The notes under the pieces are model-generated. The model saw nothing but the letters and a program-made list of their open reading frames with translations. It did no database searches and was not told where the DNA came from. The translations under genes were made by a program, and so were the position numbers. Below, one piece after another: positions 17,317-24,939 of a stretch of DNA of 34,366 nt. Numbering within the stretch: the stretch's first letter is position 1; every line of letters begins with the position of its first letter. Source of the DNA: Gemmatimonadota bacterium (GTDB lineage: Bacteria; Gemmatimonadota; Gemmatimonadetes; Longimicrobiales; Gaopeijiaceae); NCBI GenBank assembly GCA_022340865.1, contig JAJDNC010000080.1, forward strand, positions 1 to 34,366, read 5' to 3'.

Positions 17317-17994
17317 ATGGCGGCCGGCCCCTACTTCACGCAGGACACGTTTCGCTTCCTGAAGGAGCTGAAGGCGCACAACGACCGCGCCTGGTTCGCC
17401 CGGAACAAGGGCCGCTATGAGGACGACGTGAAGGTCCCGGCGCTGCGCTTCATCCAGGACTTCGCGCCTCACCTGAAGAAGCTCAGCCCGCACTTCGGTG
17501 CCGGGCCGCGATCACTCTTCCGGATCTACAGGGACGTCCGCTTCTCCAAAGACAAGAGCCCCTTCAAGACCCATACGGGCATCCAGTTCCGCCACGACCG
17601 CGGCCGCGACGTGCACGCCCCCGGTTACTACTTCCACATCGAGCCCGGCCAGTGCTTCATGGGGCTCGGCCTGTGGCATCCCGACGGCGGGACCCTGCGC
17701 GCCATCCGCGAGCTCATCGTGGAGGAGCCGGCCCTTTGGAAGAAGGCGACGCGGAGCCGGAAGTTCACCGCCGCCCTGGAGATGAGCGGCGACAGCATAT
17801 CCCGCCCGCCCCGGGGATTCGACCCCGAGCATCCCTTCGTGGAGGACCTCAAGCGGAAGGACTTCATCGGCGGGTGCTCCCTCCCGGAGGCCTTCGCCAC
17901 CAGCCCGGCGCTGCCGAAGGAGCTCGCCAGAATGTTCGCCGCCGGCACGTCCCTCATGGCGTTCCTGTGCAAGGCGGTGGGCGTGGCCTTCTAG
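17317..17994 (+). CDS. DUF2461 (TIGR02453) family protein
   Basis: This 225-residue protein matches the DUF2461 family: FLKELKAHNDRAWFARNKGRY (15-34 region), the central RSLFRIYRDVRFSKDKSPFK, then THTGIQF and YYFHIEPG. The family is widespread and has no firmly established function. It has no signal or membrane segment. An aaggagc ribosome site sits six bases before the ATG. It follows pdxH by 27 bp. Its TAG stop shares the palindrome CTAG (17991-17994) with the TAG stop of the convergent glycosyltransferase gene, so no space is left for a terminator between them. Confidence 0.9.
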   Translation: MAAGPYFTQDTFRFLKELKAHNDRAWFARNKGRYEDDVKVPALRFIQDFAPHLKKLSPHFGAGPRSLFRIYRDVRFSKDKSPFKTHTGIQFRHDRGRDVHAPGYYFHIEPGQCFMGLGLWHPDGGTLRAIRELIVEEPALWKKATRSRKFTAALEMSGDSISRPPRGFDPEHPFVEDLKRKDFIGGCSLPEAFATSPALPKELARMFAAGTSLMAFLCKAVGVAF

Positions 17995-19097
17995 GAGACG
18001 CTCCCCGCCCCCGGCACCTCCAGCATCCGCCGCGCTACGGCGTCCGCTCCGCTCTCCCGCGGCCGCCCGTTCGTGTCACCGCGTTGCGCCCCCAGGAGCT
18101 CGGGGACGCGCTCCACCCATCCCGCCCCGGCGAACCGGTCTCCGGGAATCTCGAACCCGGACATCTCCCGCTGCACCCAGGCCCTCACCGGCCCGGTCTC
18201 CCGGAAGTTCGGGCGGGTCACGTAGGCCAGGGGACGCCGCTCCTTCCAGGCTTCCGCCACCGTGCTGTAACCCAACTTCGCCACCACCACGTCCGCCGCG
18301 CGCACGAAGTCGGGCATGTAGATGCGTGTGTCGGCGTGGAATCCGTGGACGTTGCCCTCCACCCGCGTCTCGGGCATCCCGGTGACCAGGAACGTGATGT
18401 CTCCCGCGGCGTGAAGCTTCGAGACGAAGGGCAGCGGCTCCGGAACGCCGCCCATGGTGAGCACCACGAGCGGGACGTCGGCTCCCACCCCGAGACTCTC
18501 GCGGACCTCGGCCCGGCTCCGCCGCGCGGGCCGACCGATGGGCGGCACCACGAGCTCCGCGCGGGGGTCGGCGGCGCAGAGCGGCTCGGTCTCGATGCGC
18601 ACCGTCACCCGGTCCACCCAGCGCTCCAACTCCGCCGCCCGAGCCTCCAGCTCAGGGGCCTCGGCGAAGAGCGGCTCGTAGAGCCAGGGCCAGGTGAAGC
18701 TCTCCACCAGGACGGACGGGAGCCCCGCGCGCTCGGCGACCGCGATCCCCAGCGGAGCGATGTCGCACAGGACCGCACGGCACCCCGCGCGCTTCACCTC
18801 CAGGGCGAGCCCCTCCACCAGCGCCTCGTCGAACGGGAGGAGCTCCGCCAGCGCGGCGACGGTGCCTTCCAGATCGTAGGCCAACGCCGACTTCTGTCGG
18901 AAGCCCACGTCGGTCACCACCTCGTGATAGCGATAGAGGCCCGCCACCGACTCGTCGTAGAACCAGCGCGGGCTCGAGGTGAAGAGCTCGAAGCGCGCGC
19001 CGGCGAGCCGGTGGAGGGCCTCCATGACCGCCGAGGCTCGGGCGGCGTGCCCGAAGCCGTGGGGCGATACGAAGACCGCGATCTGCGGTGGGGTCAA
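17991..19097 (-). CDS. Glycosyltransferase (GT-B fold, MurG/L-arabinokinase N-terminal-like)
   Basis: This 368-residue protein begins PQIAVFVSPHGFGHAARASA, the Gly/His-rich loop of GT-B glycosyltransferases. The same motif (SGHGFGHATR) occurs in the N-terminal domain of plant L-arabinokinases. The C-terminal half has VPLVVLTMGGVPEP and a nucleotide-sugar-binding-like region, ADVVVAKLGYSTVAEAWKE, followed by RPLAYVTRPNFRE. Donor and acceptor are unknown. The start appears to be TTG at 19097, which overlaps the upstream stop as TTGA, so translation is probably coupled to the preceding cyclic-diphosphoglycerate-synthetase-like gene. No earlier ATG or GTG fits without running deep into that gene. 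It has no membrane segment. Confidence 0.8.
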   Translation of the reverse strand: MTPPQIAVFVSPHGFGHAARASAVMEALHRLAGARFELFTSSPRWFYDESVAGLYRYHEVVTDVGFRQKSALAYDLEGTVAALAELLPFDEALVEGLALEVKRAGCRAVLCDIAPLGIAVAERAGLPSVLVESFTWPWLYEPLFAEAPELEARAAELERWVDRVTVRIETEPLCAADPRAELVVPPIGRPARRSRAEVRESLGVGADVPLVVLTMGGVPEPLPFVSKLHAAGDITFLVTGMPETRVEGNVHGFHADTRIYMPDFVRAADVVVAKLGYSTVAEAWKERRPLAYVTRPNFRETGPVRAWVQREMSGFEIPGDRFAGAGWVERVPELLGAQRGDTNGRPRESGADAVARRMLEVPGAGSVS

Positions 19098-20440
19098 TCG
19101 GCGGCCGCCTTGCCCGCCTTCGACAGGATCGGCGCCAACGCGTCGTGCAGGTCCGGTTTGCCGAGCACGTCCAGGCTGTAGCGGATGCGCGTGTGGGGCA
19201 CCGGGATCTTCACGAGGCGCGCCAGGTCGATGGGCGTGCCGATGGCTACCGCCTCCACGCCGCCCTCCGCCGCCTTGCGCAGGGTGGCCTCCAGGTCCGC
19301 TACCTGCTGCTGGCCATATCCCATGGCAGGCAGAACCGGGCCCACGTCCGGATAGCGCGCGAAGGTGTCCTTCAGCTCCCCCACCAGGAACGGCCGGGGA
19401 TCCACGATCTCGGTCGCGCCGGCGGCCTGCGCCCCCAGCATCCCGGCACCGTACTTCATGCCGCCGTGGGTCACGGTGGGCCCGTCCTCGATGGCCAGCA
19501 CCCGCCGGCCCTTCAGCACGCCGGCGTCGTCCGGCGCGATGGGCGACGCCGCCCGGATGACCATGGCTCCCGGGTTGACCTGCTTGGCGTTGGCCATCAC
19601 CTGCTCGACCGCGGCCGGGTCGGCGGTCTGCACCTTGTTCACCAGCACGACGTCGGCCAGCCGCAGGTTGGTCTCGCCGGGGTAGTAGCTCAGCTCGTGG
19701 CCGGGTCGATGGGGATCCACGACGGTGATGTACACGTCGGTGCGGAAGAACGACGTGTCGTTGTTGCCGCCGTCCCACAGCACCACGTCGGCCTCCGCCT
19801 CCGCCGCCCGCAGGATGCCCTCGTAGTCCACCCCGGCGAACACCGCCGAGCCGTTGGCGATGTGGGGCTCGTACTCCTCACGCTCCTCGATGGTCGCCTC
19901 GTAGCGGACCAGGTCCTCTTCACCCCCGAAGCGCTGAACGGCCTGCTTGACGAGATCCCCGTAGGGCATGGGATGGCGCACGACGCTGACGTGGAGCCCG
20001 GCCTCGCGCAGGATGTTCGCCACGGCGCGACTGGTCTGGCTCTTGCCCGACCCGGTACGTGCCGCACACACGGCCACCACCGGCTTCGTGGAGCGGAGCA
20101 TGGTGCGCTCCGCACCGCCGATCTCGAAGTCCGGGCCGGCCGCGTTCACCCGGCTCGCCATGTGCATGACGTACTCGTGGGAGACGTCCGAGTAGGCCAT
20201 GACGCAGCGGGTGACACCCTCCTTCCGGATGATGGCCTCCAGCTCGGCCTCGGGCCGGATGGGGATGCCGTCCGGATAGCGCGGCCCCGCGAGCTCCGGC
20301 GGGTACCGGCGGTCTTCGATGTGGGGAATCTGCTGGGCTGTGAAGGCCACGACGACCGCGTCGGGGTCGTCGCGGTAAACGGTGTTGAAGACGTGGAAGT
20401 CGCGGCCCGCGGCTCCCAGTATGAGGACTCGCTCGTTCAC
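19094..20440 (-). CDS. Cyclic 2,3-diphosphoglycerate synthetase-like P-loop NTPase
   Basis: This 448-residue protein resembles the CpgS-related family. It has an N-terminal Rossmann-like segment (LILGAAGRDFHVFN, 6-19). A P-loop ATPase domain follows with VCAARTGSGKSQTSRAV (P-loop 127-134), VVLWDGGNNDTSF and ADVVLVNKVQ (a switch-like NK motif). In methanogens CpgS makes cyclic 2,3-diphosphoglycerate from 2,3-diphosphoglycerate and ATP. Bacterial homologues are common but of unproven function, so the catalytic call is by family only. The GTG at 20440 is chosen because it starts the Rossmann strand; ggtgga upstream is a weak ribosome site. It leads a two-gene unit with the glycosyltransferase and is divergent from the response regulator. 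Confidence 0.82.
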   Translation of the reverse strand: MNERVLILGAAGRDFHVFNTVYRDDPDAVVVAFTAQQIPHIEDRRYPPELAGPRYPDGIPIRPEAELEAIIRKEGVTRCVMAYSDVSHEYVMHMASRVNAAGPDFEIGGAERTMLRSTKPVVAVCAARTGSGKSQTSRAVANILREAGLHVSVVRHPMPYGDLVKQAVQRFGGEEDLVRYEATIEEREEYEPHIANGSAVFAGVDYEGILRAAEAEADVVLWDGGNNDTSFFRTDVYITVVDPHRPGHELSYYPGETNLRLADVVLVNKVQTADPAAVEQVMANAKQVNPGAMVIRAASPIAPDDAGVLKGRRVLAIEDGPTVTHGGMKYGAGMLGAQAAGATEIVDPRPFLVGELKDTFARYPDVGPVLPAMGYGQQQVADLEATLRKAAEGGVEAVAIGTPIDLARLVKIPVPHTRIRYSLDVLGKPDLHDALAPILSKAGKAAAD

Positions 20441-20572
20441 GGTTCCACCGGCTTTCTGCTGGGGAGGGCCTCTCCAAGCGATAACACCCTGGGTCATCCC
20501 GGGGAAGCCCTTGCCCGGAACGCTGCGAGGCATCTTCTTCCGGGATCGGCTGTTCCTCGGCGGAGGTTGAAC

Positions 20573-20956
20573 ATGCCGAACATTCTCATTGTCGACGATG
20601 ACGACGACATCCGCAGGGTGCTGCGCCGGATCCTGGAAACCGACGGGCACGCTGTGGTGGACTGCGCGAACGGGCACGACGCGTTGCTCGCCATGGGCAC
20701 CCGCCGGCCGGACCTCGTCATCACCGACGTGTACATGCCGGAGATGGACGGCATCGAGTTTCTGGTGCACCTGCGCGAGAGGGACCCCGACCTCCCGGTG
20801 CTGGCGGTTTCCGGGGGCTCGCTGGCCACGGCGGACTTCGTCCTGGAGGACGCGTCACAGCTCGGGGCGAACGCGGTGCTGACCAAGCCCTTCGACATCG
20901 ACGAGATGAGGCAGACGGTCCGCCGCCTCCTGGGCGGAGGCCCGTCCGGCCGCTGA
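20573..20956 (+). CDS. Single-domain response regulator (CheY-like receiver)
   Basis: This 127-residue protein is a lone receiver domain. The acidic pocket is D8-D9 in IVDDDDDI, the phospho-acceptor is D52 in ITDVYMPEMDG, the switch Ser is S80 in LAVSGG and the conserved Lys is K105 in LTKPF. No output domain follows and no histidine kinase is nearby, so its partner is unknown. Such proteins usually signal through protein contacts. ATG 20573 follows ggagg by six bases. It converges on the amidase gene with a 26-bp gap. Confidence 0.95.
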   Translation: MPNILIVDDDDDIRRVLRRILETDGHAVVDCANGHDALLAMGTRRPDLVITDVYMPEMDGIEFLVHLRERDPDLPVLAVSGGSLATADFVLEDASQLGANAVLTKPFDIDEMRQTVRRLLGGGPSGR

Positions 20957-20982
20957 GCGCCGCGGCGCGAGGGGTGCCCTCC

Positions 20983-22794
20983 CTACTCGCCGTGCTCCAT
21001 GACGTGGTGGATGTCGACCCTTCCTCGCGCCGGCGGCGGAGAGGGCAGGGTGCGGTTCCCGGCGGAGAGATCCGGCTCCGGCGGCCTCCGGTGGTGCCAA
21101 TCCGTCACCGCCTGGTAGGCAGCCACCGCTGCCAGGAGCCGCTCCTCGCCGAAGGGAAGAGCCCCGAACATCCCCGCCAGGGGCAGGTCGAAGCCCCGGC
21201 TGGCCTCCGAGCCGATGGGGAACGCGATGAGGGGGAGGCCGATCATGTCGAACGGGTAGGGCTCGGTCTGCACCACGACGTCGCACTGCGAGAAGATCCC
21301 GTCCAGCACACGTGAGAGCAGCAGCAGCTTGGCGCGCTGACCGCGGAGATACTCCGGCGCCGGCAGCAGCAGCCCGTTGATCCACGGCGAAAGCGATACC
21401 CCGAAGAGGCGGACATCCTTGCGCAGCGCGTCCATGAACGGCTCGGTACGCTCAGGGAGGCGCACGTTGTTGAAGGCGCTGGCGGTGAGGGTCTCCCAGT
21501 CGTCGGGGAACGGAATCTCGACGACCCGGGCCCCCAGGGACTCGAAGGTCGAGAGCATGGCCTTGCGCGCGGCGACCTCCGACCCGGCACGGACCTGGGC
21601 CTCCTGCCGACGGCGCGCCCGCTCGCGCTGGCCGAGGCCCCTGGAAGAGCGGCCGTACTCCCCCCGGCCGCCCGATCCCCGGCCGGCCTCGAGGTATCCG
21701 GGCAGCACGCCGATGGTGGTGGGCCAGCGCAGCTTCACGGCGCTCCCGGTCCTCACGGGCTCGGCGGCGGTGGTGAAGTCCGGCACCGGCGGCAGGCCCA
21801 GGGTGCGGGGGTCGGACGGGTCCGGGCCAGCCATGGCCTGGAGCATGATGGCGGCGTCCCTGGCGTCCCTCGCCAGGGTGCCGGGGTGATCGCGGGTGTA
21901 GGTCAGCGGGACGATCCCGTGCAGGGAGCAGCGCCCCATGGTGGGCTTCAGACCCGTGAGGCCTTGGCGGCTCGAGGGGTCGGTGATGGAGCCGCCGGTC
22001 TGGGTGCCGGTGCTGCACGCCGCCAGCCCCATGGCCACCGCGCACGCCGATCCGCTGGAGGAGCCCCCGGGGCTCACCGAGGGGTCGTGGGCCGCCCACG
22101 GGTTCACGGTGGTGTTGTGGCCGTCGGGGGTCGTGGCCCGGGTCGTCGCCAGCGGGCCCATCTGCGTCTTCCCCAGCAGGATGGCCCCCCCGTCCCGCAG
22201 ATGCGCCCAGCACGTGGCGTCGAAATCCGGCACGAACTTCTCGTAGATGTACGAGTTTGCCGTGGTGAGCACCCCCTGTGTGTAGTAGTTGTCCTTTAGG
22301 GCCAGCGGCATCCCGTGGAGCGGACCCTCCCAGGGCGCGTCCGTGGCCGTCCGTGCCGCGGCGCGGGCGGCGTCGGCGGTCACCGTGTTGAACGCCATGA
22401 GGAGGCCCTCGTAGCGGTCGATGCGGTCCAGGTAGACATCCACGAGCTCCGTCGGGCTGAGCTGCCTCGCCTTCACGAGCCCCGCCAACTCCGCCAGGGT
22501 CATCTGCCACGGCTGGACGGCCTGGACGGAGCGTGGGTCGGGAAGGCGCGGCGGCCTGCGCACCGGAGGGGGGAGCCCCGCGGCGAGGTCCGGGGGGACG
22601 AACGCGGATCCGGTGGCCACCGCCGCCGTGAGGAGCCCCATGCGCTGCAGGAAGAAGCGACGGTCGAGCTGGAGGTCCTGAGGCGCCGGAACGGTGGGCG
22701 TCCCGTCGGAGGTCTCCGGCGGGCGGGCCGGCGCGGTCCCTCGCCCCTTCGCCACCCGGCGGTTCCCCCCGGGCGGTCGCCCGCTACCCCGCAT
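20983..22794 (-). CDS. Amidase-signature family enzyme with Tat leader
   Basis: This 603-residue protein would hydrolyse an amide, possibly a carboxamide or amino acid amide; the substrate cannot be read. The Ser-cisSer-Lys triad is visible: K167 in LALKDNY, S245 in SPGGSSSGSA and S269 in GTQTGGSI. DRRFFLQRMGLL (44-55) is a good twin-arginine motif followed by a hydrophobic stretch, but it lies after a 43-residue Arg/Pro-rich extension, so the start matters. ATG 22794 has an excellent ribosome site (aaggagggg). There is an Arg/Gly/Ser-rich insertion around GRGSGGRGEYGRSSRG, before the C-terminal part, that is unusual for the family. The start overlaps the 3' end of the small upstream gene by 11 bp, suggesting coupled translation. 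Confidence 0.9.
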   Translation of the reverse strand: MRGSGRPPGGNRRVAKGRGTAPARPPETSDGTPTVPAPQDLQLDRRFFLQRMGLLTAAVATGSAFVPPDLAAGLPPPVRRPPRLPDPRSVQAVQPWQMTLAELAGLVKARQLSPTELVDVYLDRIDRYEGLLMAFNTVTADAARAAARTATDAPWEGPLHGMPLALKDNYYTQGVLTTANSYIYEKFVPDFDATCWAHLRDGGAILLGKTQMGPLATTRATTPDGHNTTVNPWAAHDPSVSPGGSSSGSACAVAMGLAACSTGTQTGGSITDPSSRQGLTGLKPTMGRCSLHGIVPLTYTRDHPGTLARDARDAAIMLQAMAGPDPSDPRTLGLPPVPDFTTAAEPVRTGSAVKLRWPTTIGVLPGYLEAGRGSGGRGEYGRSSRGLGQRERARRRQEAQVRAGSEVAARKAMLSTFESLGARVVEIPFPDDWETLTASAFNNVRLPERTEPFMDALRKDVRLFGVSLSPWINGLLLPAPEYLRGQRAKLLLLSRVLDGIFSQCDVVVQTEPYPFDMIGLPLIAFPIGSEASRGFDLPLAGMFGALPFGEERLLAAVAAYQAVTDWHHRRPPEPDLSAGNRTLPSPPPARGRVDIHHVMEHGE

Positions 22795-23062
22795 GGTTCC
22801 CCTCCTTACGGACCGCCACGGAGCGCGCCGCCGGATAGAGGGTGGGCGGGACACGCTGCACGTCGGGCTCGAACGCCAGGATCGCCGCCGGCGTGCTCCT
22901 CAGGAAGCGCCGGGCGCCGGCCAGGATCCCCTTCCTGTCCGCCGGGGCGGAGGAGTCGTCCTCGGGAAGGACGCTCAGGTCCACTCCGGCCATCTTCAAC
23001 CGACCGTGGATGTAGGCGTCGAGCTCGTCGTCGGTGAGCTCGGGGATCCGTGAAGCGTCCAT
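22784..23062 (-). CDS. Small acidic protein overlapping the amidase gene, unknown
   Basis: This 92-residue protein is not firmly recognised. It begins MDASRIPELTDDELDAYIHG and contains LAGARRFLRSTPAAILAFEP followed by VPPTLYPAAR. It has no signal peptide. Its stop lies 11 bp inside the amidase start, so the pair is probably translated together. Small partners of amidases are known (GatC with GatA, AtzG with AtzE); the helix-then-extended-segment layout is similar, but I cannot align it residue by residue. A role as amidase partner or folding/export helper is therefore inference. ATG 23062 is favoured by gaggcggg upstream; a further upstream frame looks non-coding. Confidence 0.65.
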   Translation of the reverse strand: MDASRIPELTDDELDAYIHGRLKMAGVDLSVLPEDDSSAPADRKGILAGARRFLRSTPAAILAFEPDVQRVPPTLYPAARSVAVRKEGNHAG

Positions 23063-23233
23063 GTCGCTGCCCGCCTCTCGTCGTGGCCTCGTCCGTCCCG
23101 CCGCCGGATGCGGCGGGCCGCGCAAAGTAGGGGAAGAGCAGGGACAGAGGCGAGTGGCCTGTGCATCGCATCACCCCCGGTGCCGGCAGACCTCGTAGGT
23201 TCGGGACCCGGCCCCGGGAGCATCCGACACGAA

Positions 23234-23268
23234 AGGCCCGGAGCGACGTTTCATGCCGCTCCGGGCCT
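23234..23268. terminator. Strong intrinsic-terminator-like hairpin
   Basis: aggcccggagcg (23234-23245) pairs perfectly with cgctccgggcct (23257-23268) around an 11-nt loop. On the reverse strand it is followed by TTTCGTG; on the forward strand by cttctc. It lies about 170 bp upstream of the small gene at 22784-23062 on the reverse strand and about 290 bp downstream of the OmpA-type gene stop. The T-tract is short, as is common in GC-rich genomes. Confidence 0.6.
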
Positions 23269-23297
23269 CTTCTCGCCAGGTGGCATTTCCTCCTCCT

Positions 23298-23429
23298 GGG
23301 AGTCGAGCCGACTCTCGTCTGCGGACCGCCGCGGCGTCGGCTCGCCGGGTCTCCGCCTTTCGGAGCGGAGTTGCGGTCCGCGCTGCCCGTCTCATGCCAC
23401 GCGACGCATCGCGTGCCCTCACCGAGGGC
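23298..23429 (-). ncRNA. Candidate structured RNA (three-way junction plus hairpins)
   Basis: A perfect 9-bp helix, gcggaccgc (23321-23329) with gcggtccgc (23373-23381), encloses two helices: 332-336 with 343-347, and 351-356 with 365-370 (offsets from 23000). The second can alternatively be capped by a GAAA tetraloop on the reverse strand. Flanking hairpins are 23298-23304/23310-23316, 23398-23404/23409-23415 (7 bp, 4-nt loop) and 23415-23420/23424-23429. Strand is inferred because the terminator-like hairpin at 23234-23268 then lies at the 3' end. It may be a leader of the amidase pair, a 3'-UTR element of the OmpA-type gene, or a separate sRNA. I matched no known family; chance pairing in GC-rich DNA is possible. 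Confidence 0.35.
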
Positions 23430-23558
23430 GGAGGGCCTTCATGCGTTCCCCATCGGCGGCGTCTCTCGCGGCCCACGGGGCGGGCAACACCGAATGAATC
23501 GTCATTTCGACGGGCCGACGCAAGCACTCCGATTACGTAGTCGCGAGGAGTGCCGGCG

Positions 23559-24263
23559 TCATCCTCCGTGCTTCTTGAGCATCTCCTTGCGCATCTGCTC
23601 GCTGGCGTAGATGGCAACCTCGACGCGCCGGTTCTCCTGCCGTCCCGCGGCGGTCTCGTTGCTGGCCACGGGCTCGGATTCGCCGCGCCCTGCGGCCTCC
23701 ACGCGGTCGGGTGCCAGCCCGTTCTGGAGCAGCGCCACCCGGGCGGAGTTCGCCCGCCGCTCGGACAGCGCTTGGTTGTAGGCGGCGGTTCCGGTGGAGT
23801 CGGTGTGGCCCACCACCAGCACGCTGGTGCCCTCGTAGTCCTTCAGCGACGTGACGAGCTCCTGCAGGTCGTGCTCCGCCGCCGGACGCAGCGCGTCGGA
23901 GTTCACGTCGAAGAGGATCCCCGAATTGAAGGTGACCTCGATGCCCTCACCGACACGCTCGACCTTGGCGTCGGGGAGCTTGTCCTGGAGATCCTTGGCC
24001 TCCTTGTCCATCTCGTGACCGATGGCGGCCCCTGCCGCTCCGCCGATCACGGCACCGAGGATCGCACCCTTGGCGGTGGAGCCGTTGGCCCTGCCGATGA
24101 GCCCCCCCACCACCGCGCCGGCGGCCGCGCCGGCTCCCGCTCCCTTGGCCGTGCCACTCCGGCTGTTGAGCCAAGCACACCCCTGGGTCAACAGGAGCGC
24201 ACCGACCATGAGCGCAGCCGCACCTGGCCGGGCCAGTCGCATACGCCGGTAAAAAGTACCCAC
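23559..24263 (-). CDS. OmpA-family lipoprotein with glycine-zipper region
   Basis: This 234-residue protein has a lipoprotein-type leader ending ALLLTQGC (lipid site C29; the -3 residue is Thr rather than Leu). A glycine zipper follows (GAGAGAAAGAVVGGLIG, 41-57; GAILGAVIGGAAGAAIG, 66-82). The C-terminal OmpA domain binds peptidoglycan: ILFDVNSDALRP, then VVGHTDSTGTAAYNQALSERR with D155 and R169/R170, and the ending ENRRVEVAIY. It should tether an envelope layer to the cell wall, like Pal or YiaD. I chose GTG 24263 because ggagg lies five bases upstream; ATG 24242, which starts the signal peptide closer to its core, has no ribosome site. A TATCAT -10-like hexamer lies at 24304-24299 (reverse strand), without a clear -35. 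Confidence 0.9.
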   Translation of the reverse strand: MGTFYRRMRLARPGAAALMVGALLLTQGCAWLNSRSGTAKGAGAGAAAGAVVGGLIGRANGSTAKGAILGAVIGGAAGAAIGHEMDKEAKDLQDKLPDAKVERVGEGIEVTFNSGILFDVNSDALRPAAEHDLQELVTSLKDYEGTSVLVVGHTDSTGTAAYNQALSERRANSARVALLQNGLAPDRVEAAGRGESEPVASNETAAGRQENRRVEVAIYASEQMRKEMLKKHGG

Positions 24264-24403
24264 TTCAGCCTCCGCAAGTTGTGTTGCGCTTGACCGACAT
24301 GATACTCGCACGAAGTTGGATGCAGAAGATGTGCCATCCCCGCGCCCCCAGGCGAGGGAGCGAGGGGCGACGGGGCTACACGCCCGTGGCGCCGGCATCC
24401 ACG

Positions 24404-24433
24404 GTGGGGCCGGCGGCATGCCGCCGGCCCCAC
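24404..24433. terminator. 30-bp perfect palindrome downstream of the HhH gene
   Basis: Fifteen bases from 24404 to 24418 are the exact reverse complement of 24419-24433 (centre gca|tgc). It begins ten bases after the stop of the reverse-strand helix-hairpin-helix gene, where a terminator is expected. There is no T-tract. As RNA it gives a GC stem of about 12-13 bp with a small loop. Confidence 0.55.
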
Positions 24434-24442
24434 GCGAGGAGA

Positions 24443-24787
24443 TCAGTGGAGCGCCTCGTGGATAGCCCGCGCCAGCCTGGGATGGAGGCCGGGAATCCCG
24501 GACAGGTCGTCCACGGATGCGTGCTGCAGGCTCCAGGCGGTCCCGAAGCTCTCGGCGAGCGCCTCGCGTCGCTGGGGGCCGAGACCCTTCACCGAGGCGT
24601 GCTCGAGGATGAGCTTGACGCGCTCCCTCTCCAGGGCCAACCCGATGTGATCCGGGTCCGTGGTGTCGTACCCGGCGTCGGTGAGCTCCGCCAGAAGGCC
24701 GAGCCACTCGAGGTGGCTCCATCCGTTGTGGTGAGCACTCACGAAGTTCCTCAGGTAGCCCTTGAACCCGCTGTTGCCGGTGGCCAT
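24443..24787 (-). CDS. Small helix-hairpin-helix protein, unknown function
   Basis: This 114-residue protein has two helix-hairpin-helix-like segments in its C-terminal half: VKGLGPQRREALAESFG (66-82) and LSGIPGLHPRLARAIHEAL (95-113). Paired HhH motifs of this type in UvrC, RuvA and ComEA bind DNA without sequence specificity. The N-terminal half (GWSHLEWLGLLAELTDAGYD) is helical and I do not recognise it. It has no signal or membrane segment. ATG 24787 has a strong ribosome site (gaggaggga). It is divergent from glgP. A DNA-binding role is likely but untested. Confidence 0.75.
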   Translation of the reverse strand: MATGNSGFKGYLRNFVSAHHNGWSHLEWLGLLAELTDAGYDTTDPDHIGLALERERVKLILEHASVKGLGPQRREALAESFGTAWSLQHASVDDLSGIPGLHPRLARAIHEALH

Positions 24788-24856
24788 CCGACTCCCTCCT
24801 CTATGTGGTTCGGGCCGTTTCGGCGGCGGTTGCCGGTACGGCCGTGGGCAGCGAGC

Positions 24857-24884
24857 TTCACGCGCGCACCCGGGGTGATAGATT
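24857..24884 (+). promoter_or_regulatory. Candidate promoter for glgP
   Basis: TTCACG (24857-24862) and TAGATT (24879-24884) are separated by 16 bp and each matches four of six consensus bases. Transcription would start near 24891, about 50 nt before the glgP ATG. The divergent HhH gene starts at 24787. Statistical support is modest. Confidence 0.3.
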
Positions 24885-24939
24885 GCCCCCTGAGATTCTC
24901 CTTGGTACCCCCAACATGCCGTAACAGGTTCACCACTCC

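Noticed and set aside
23254..23286. Ten-residue leader-peptide-like frame (MPPGEKRPGA) after ggaggagg on the reverse strand, running into the terminator hairpin
   Set aside because: The ribosome site is good and attenuation is conceivable, but one such short frame is expected by chance and no codon run suggests a sensed amino acid.
23130..23400. Possible tRNA or tmRNA, because of tRNA-like strings such as GGTTCG and CTCGACTCCC
   Set aside because: No cloverleaf could be formed: the T-stem bases do not pair, and no acceptor stem or anticodon arm is found on either strand.
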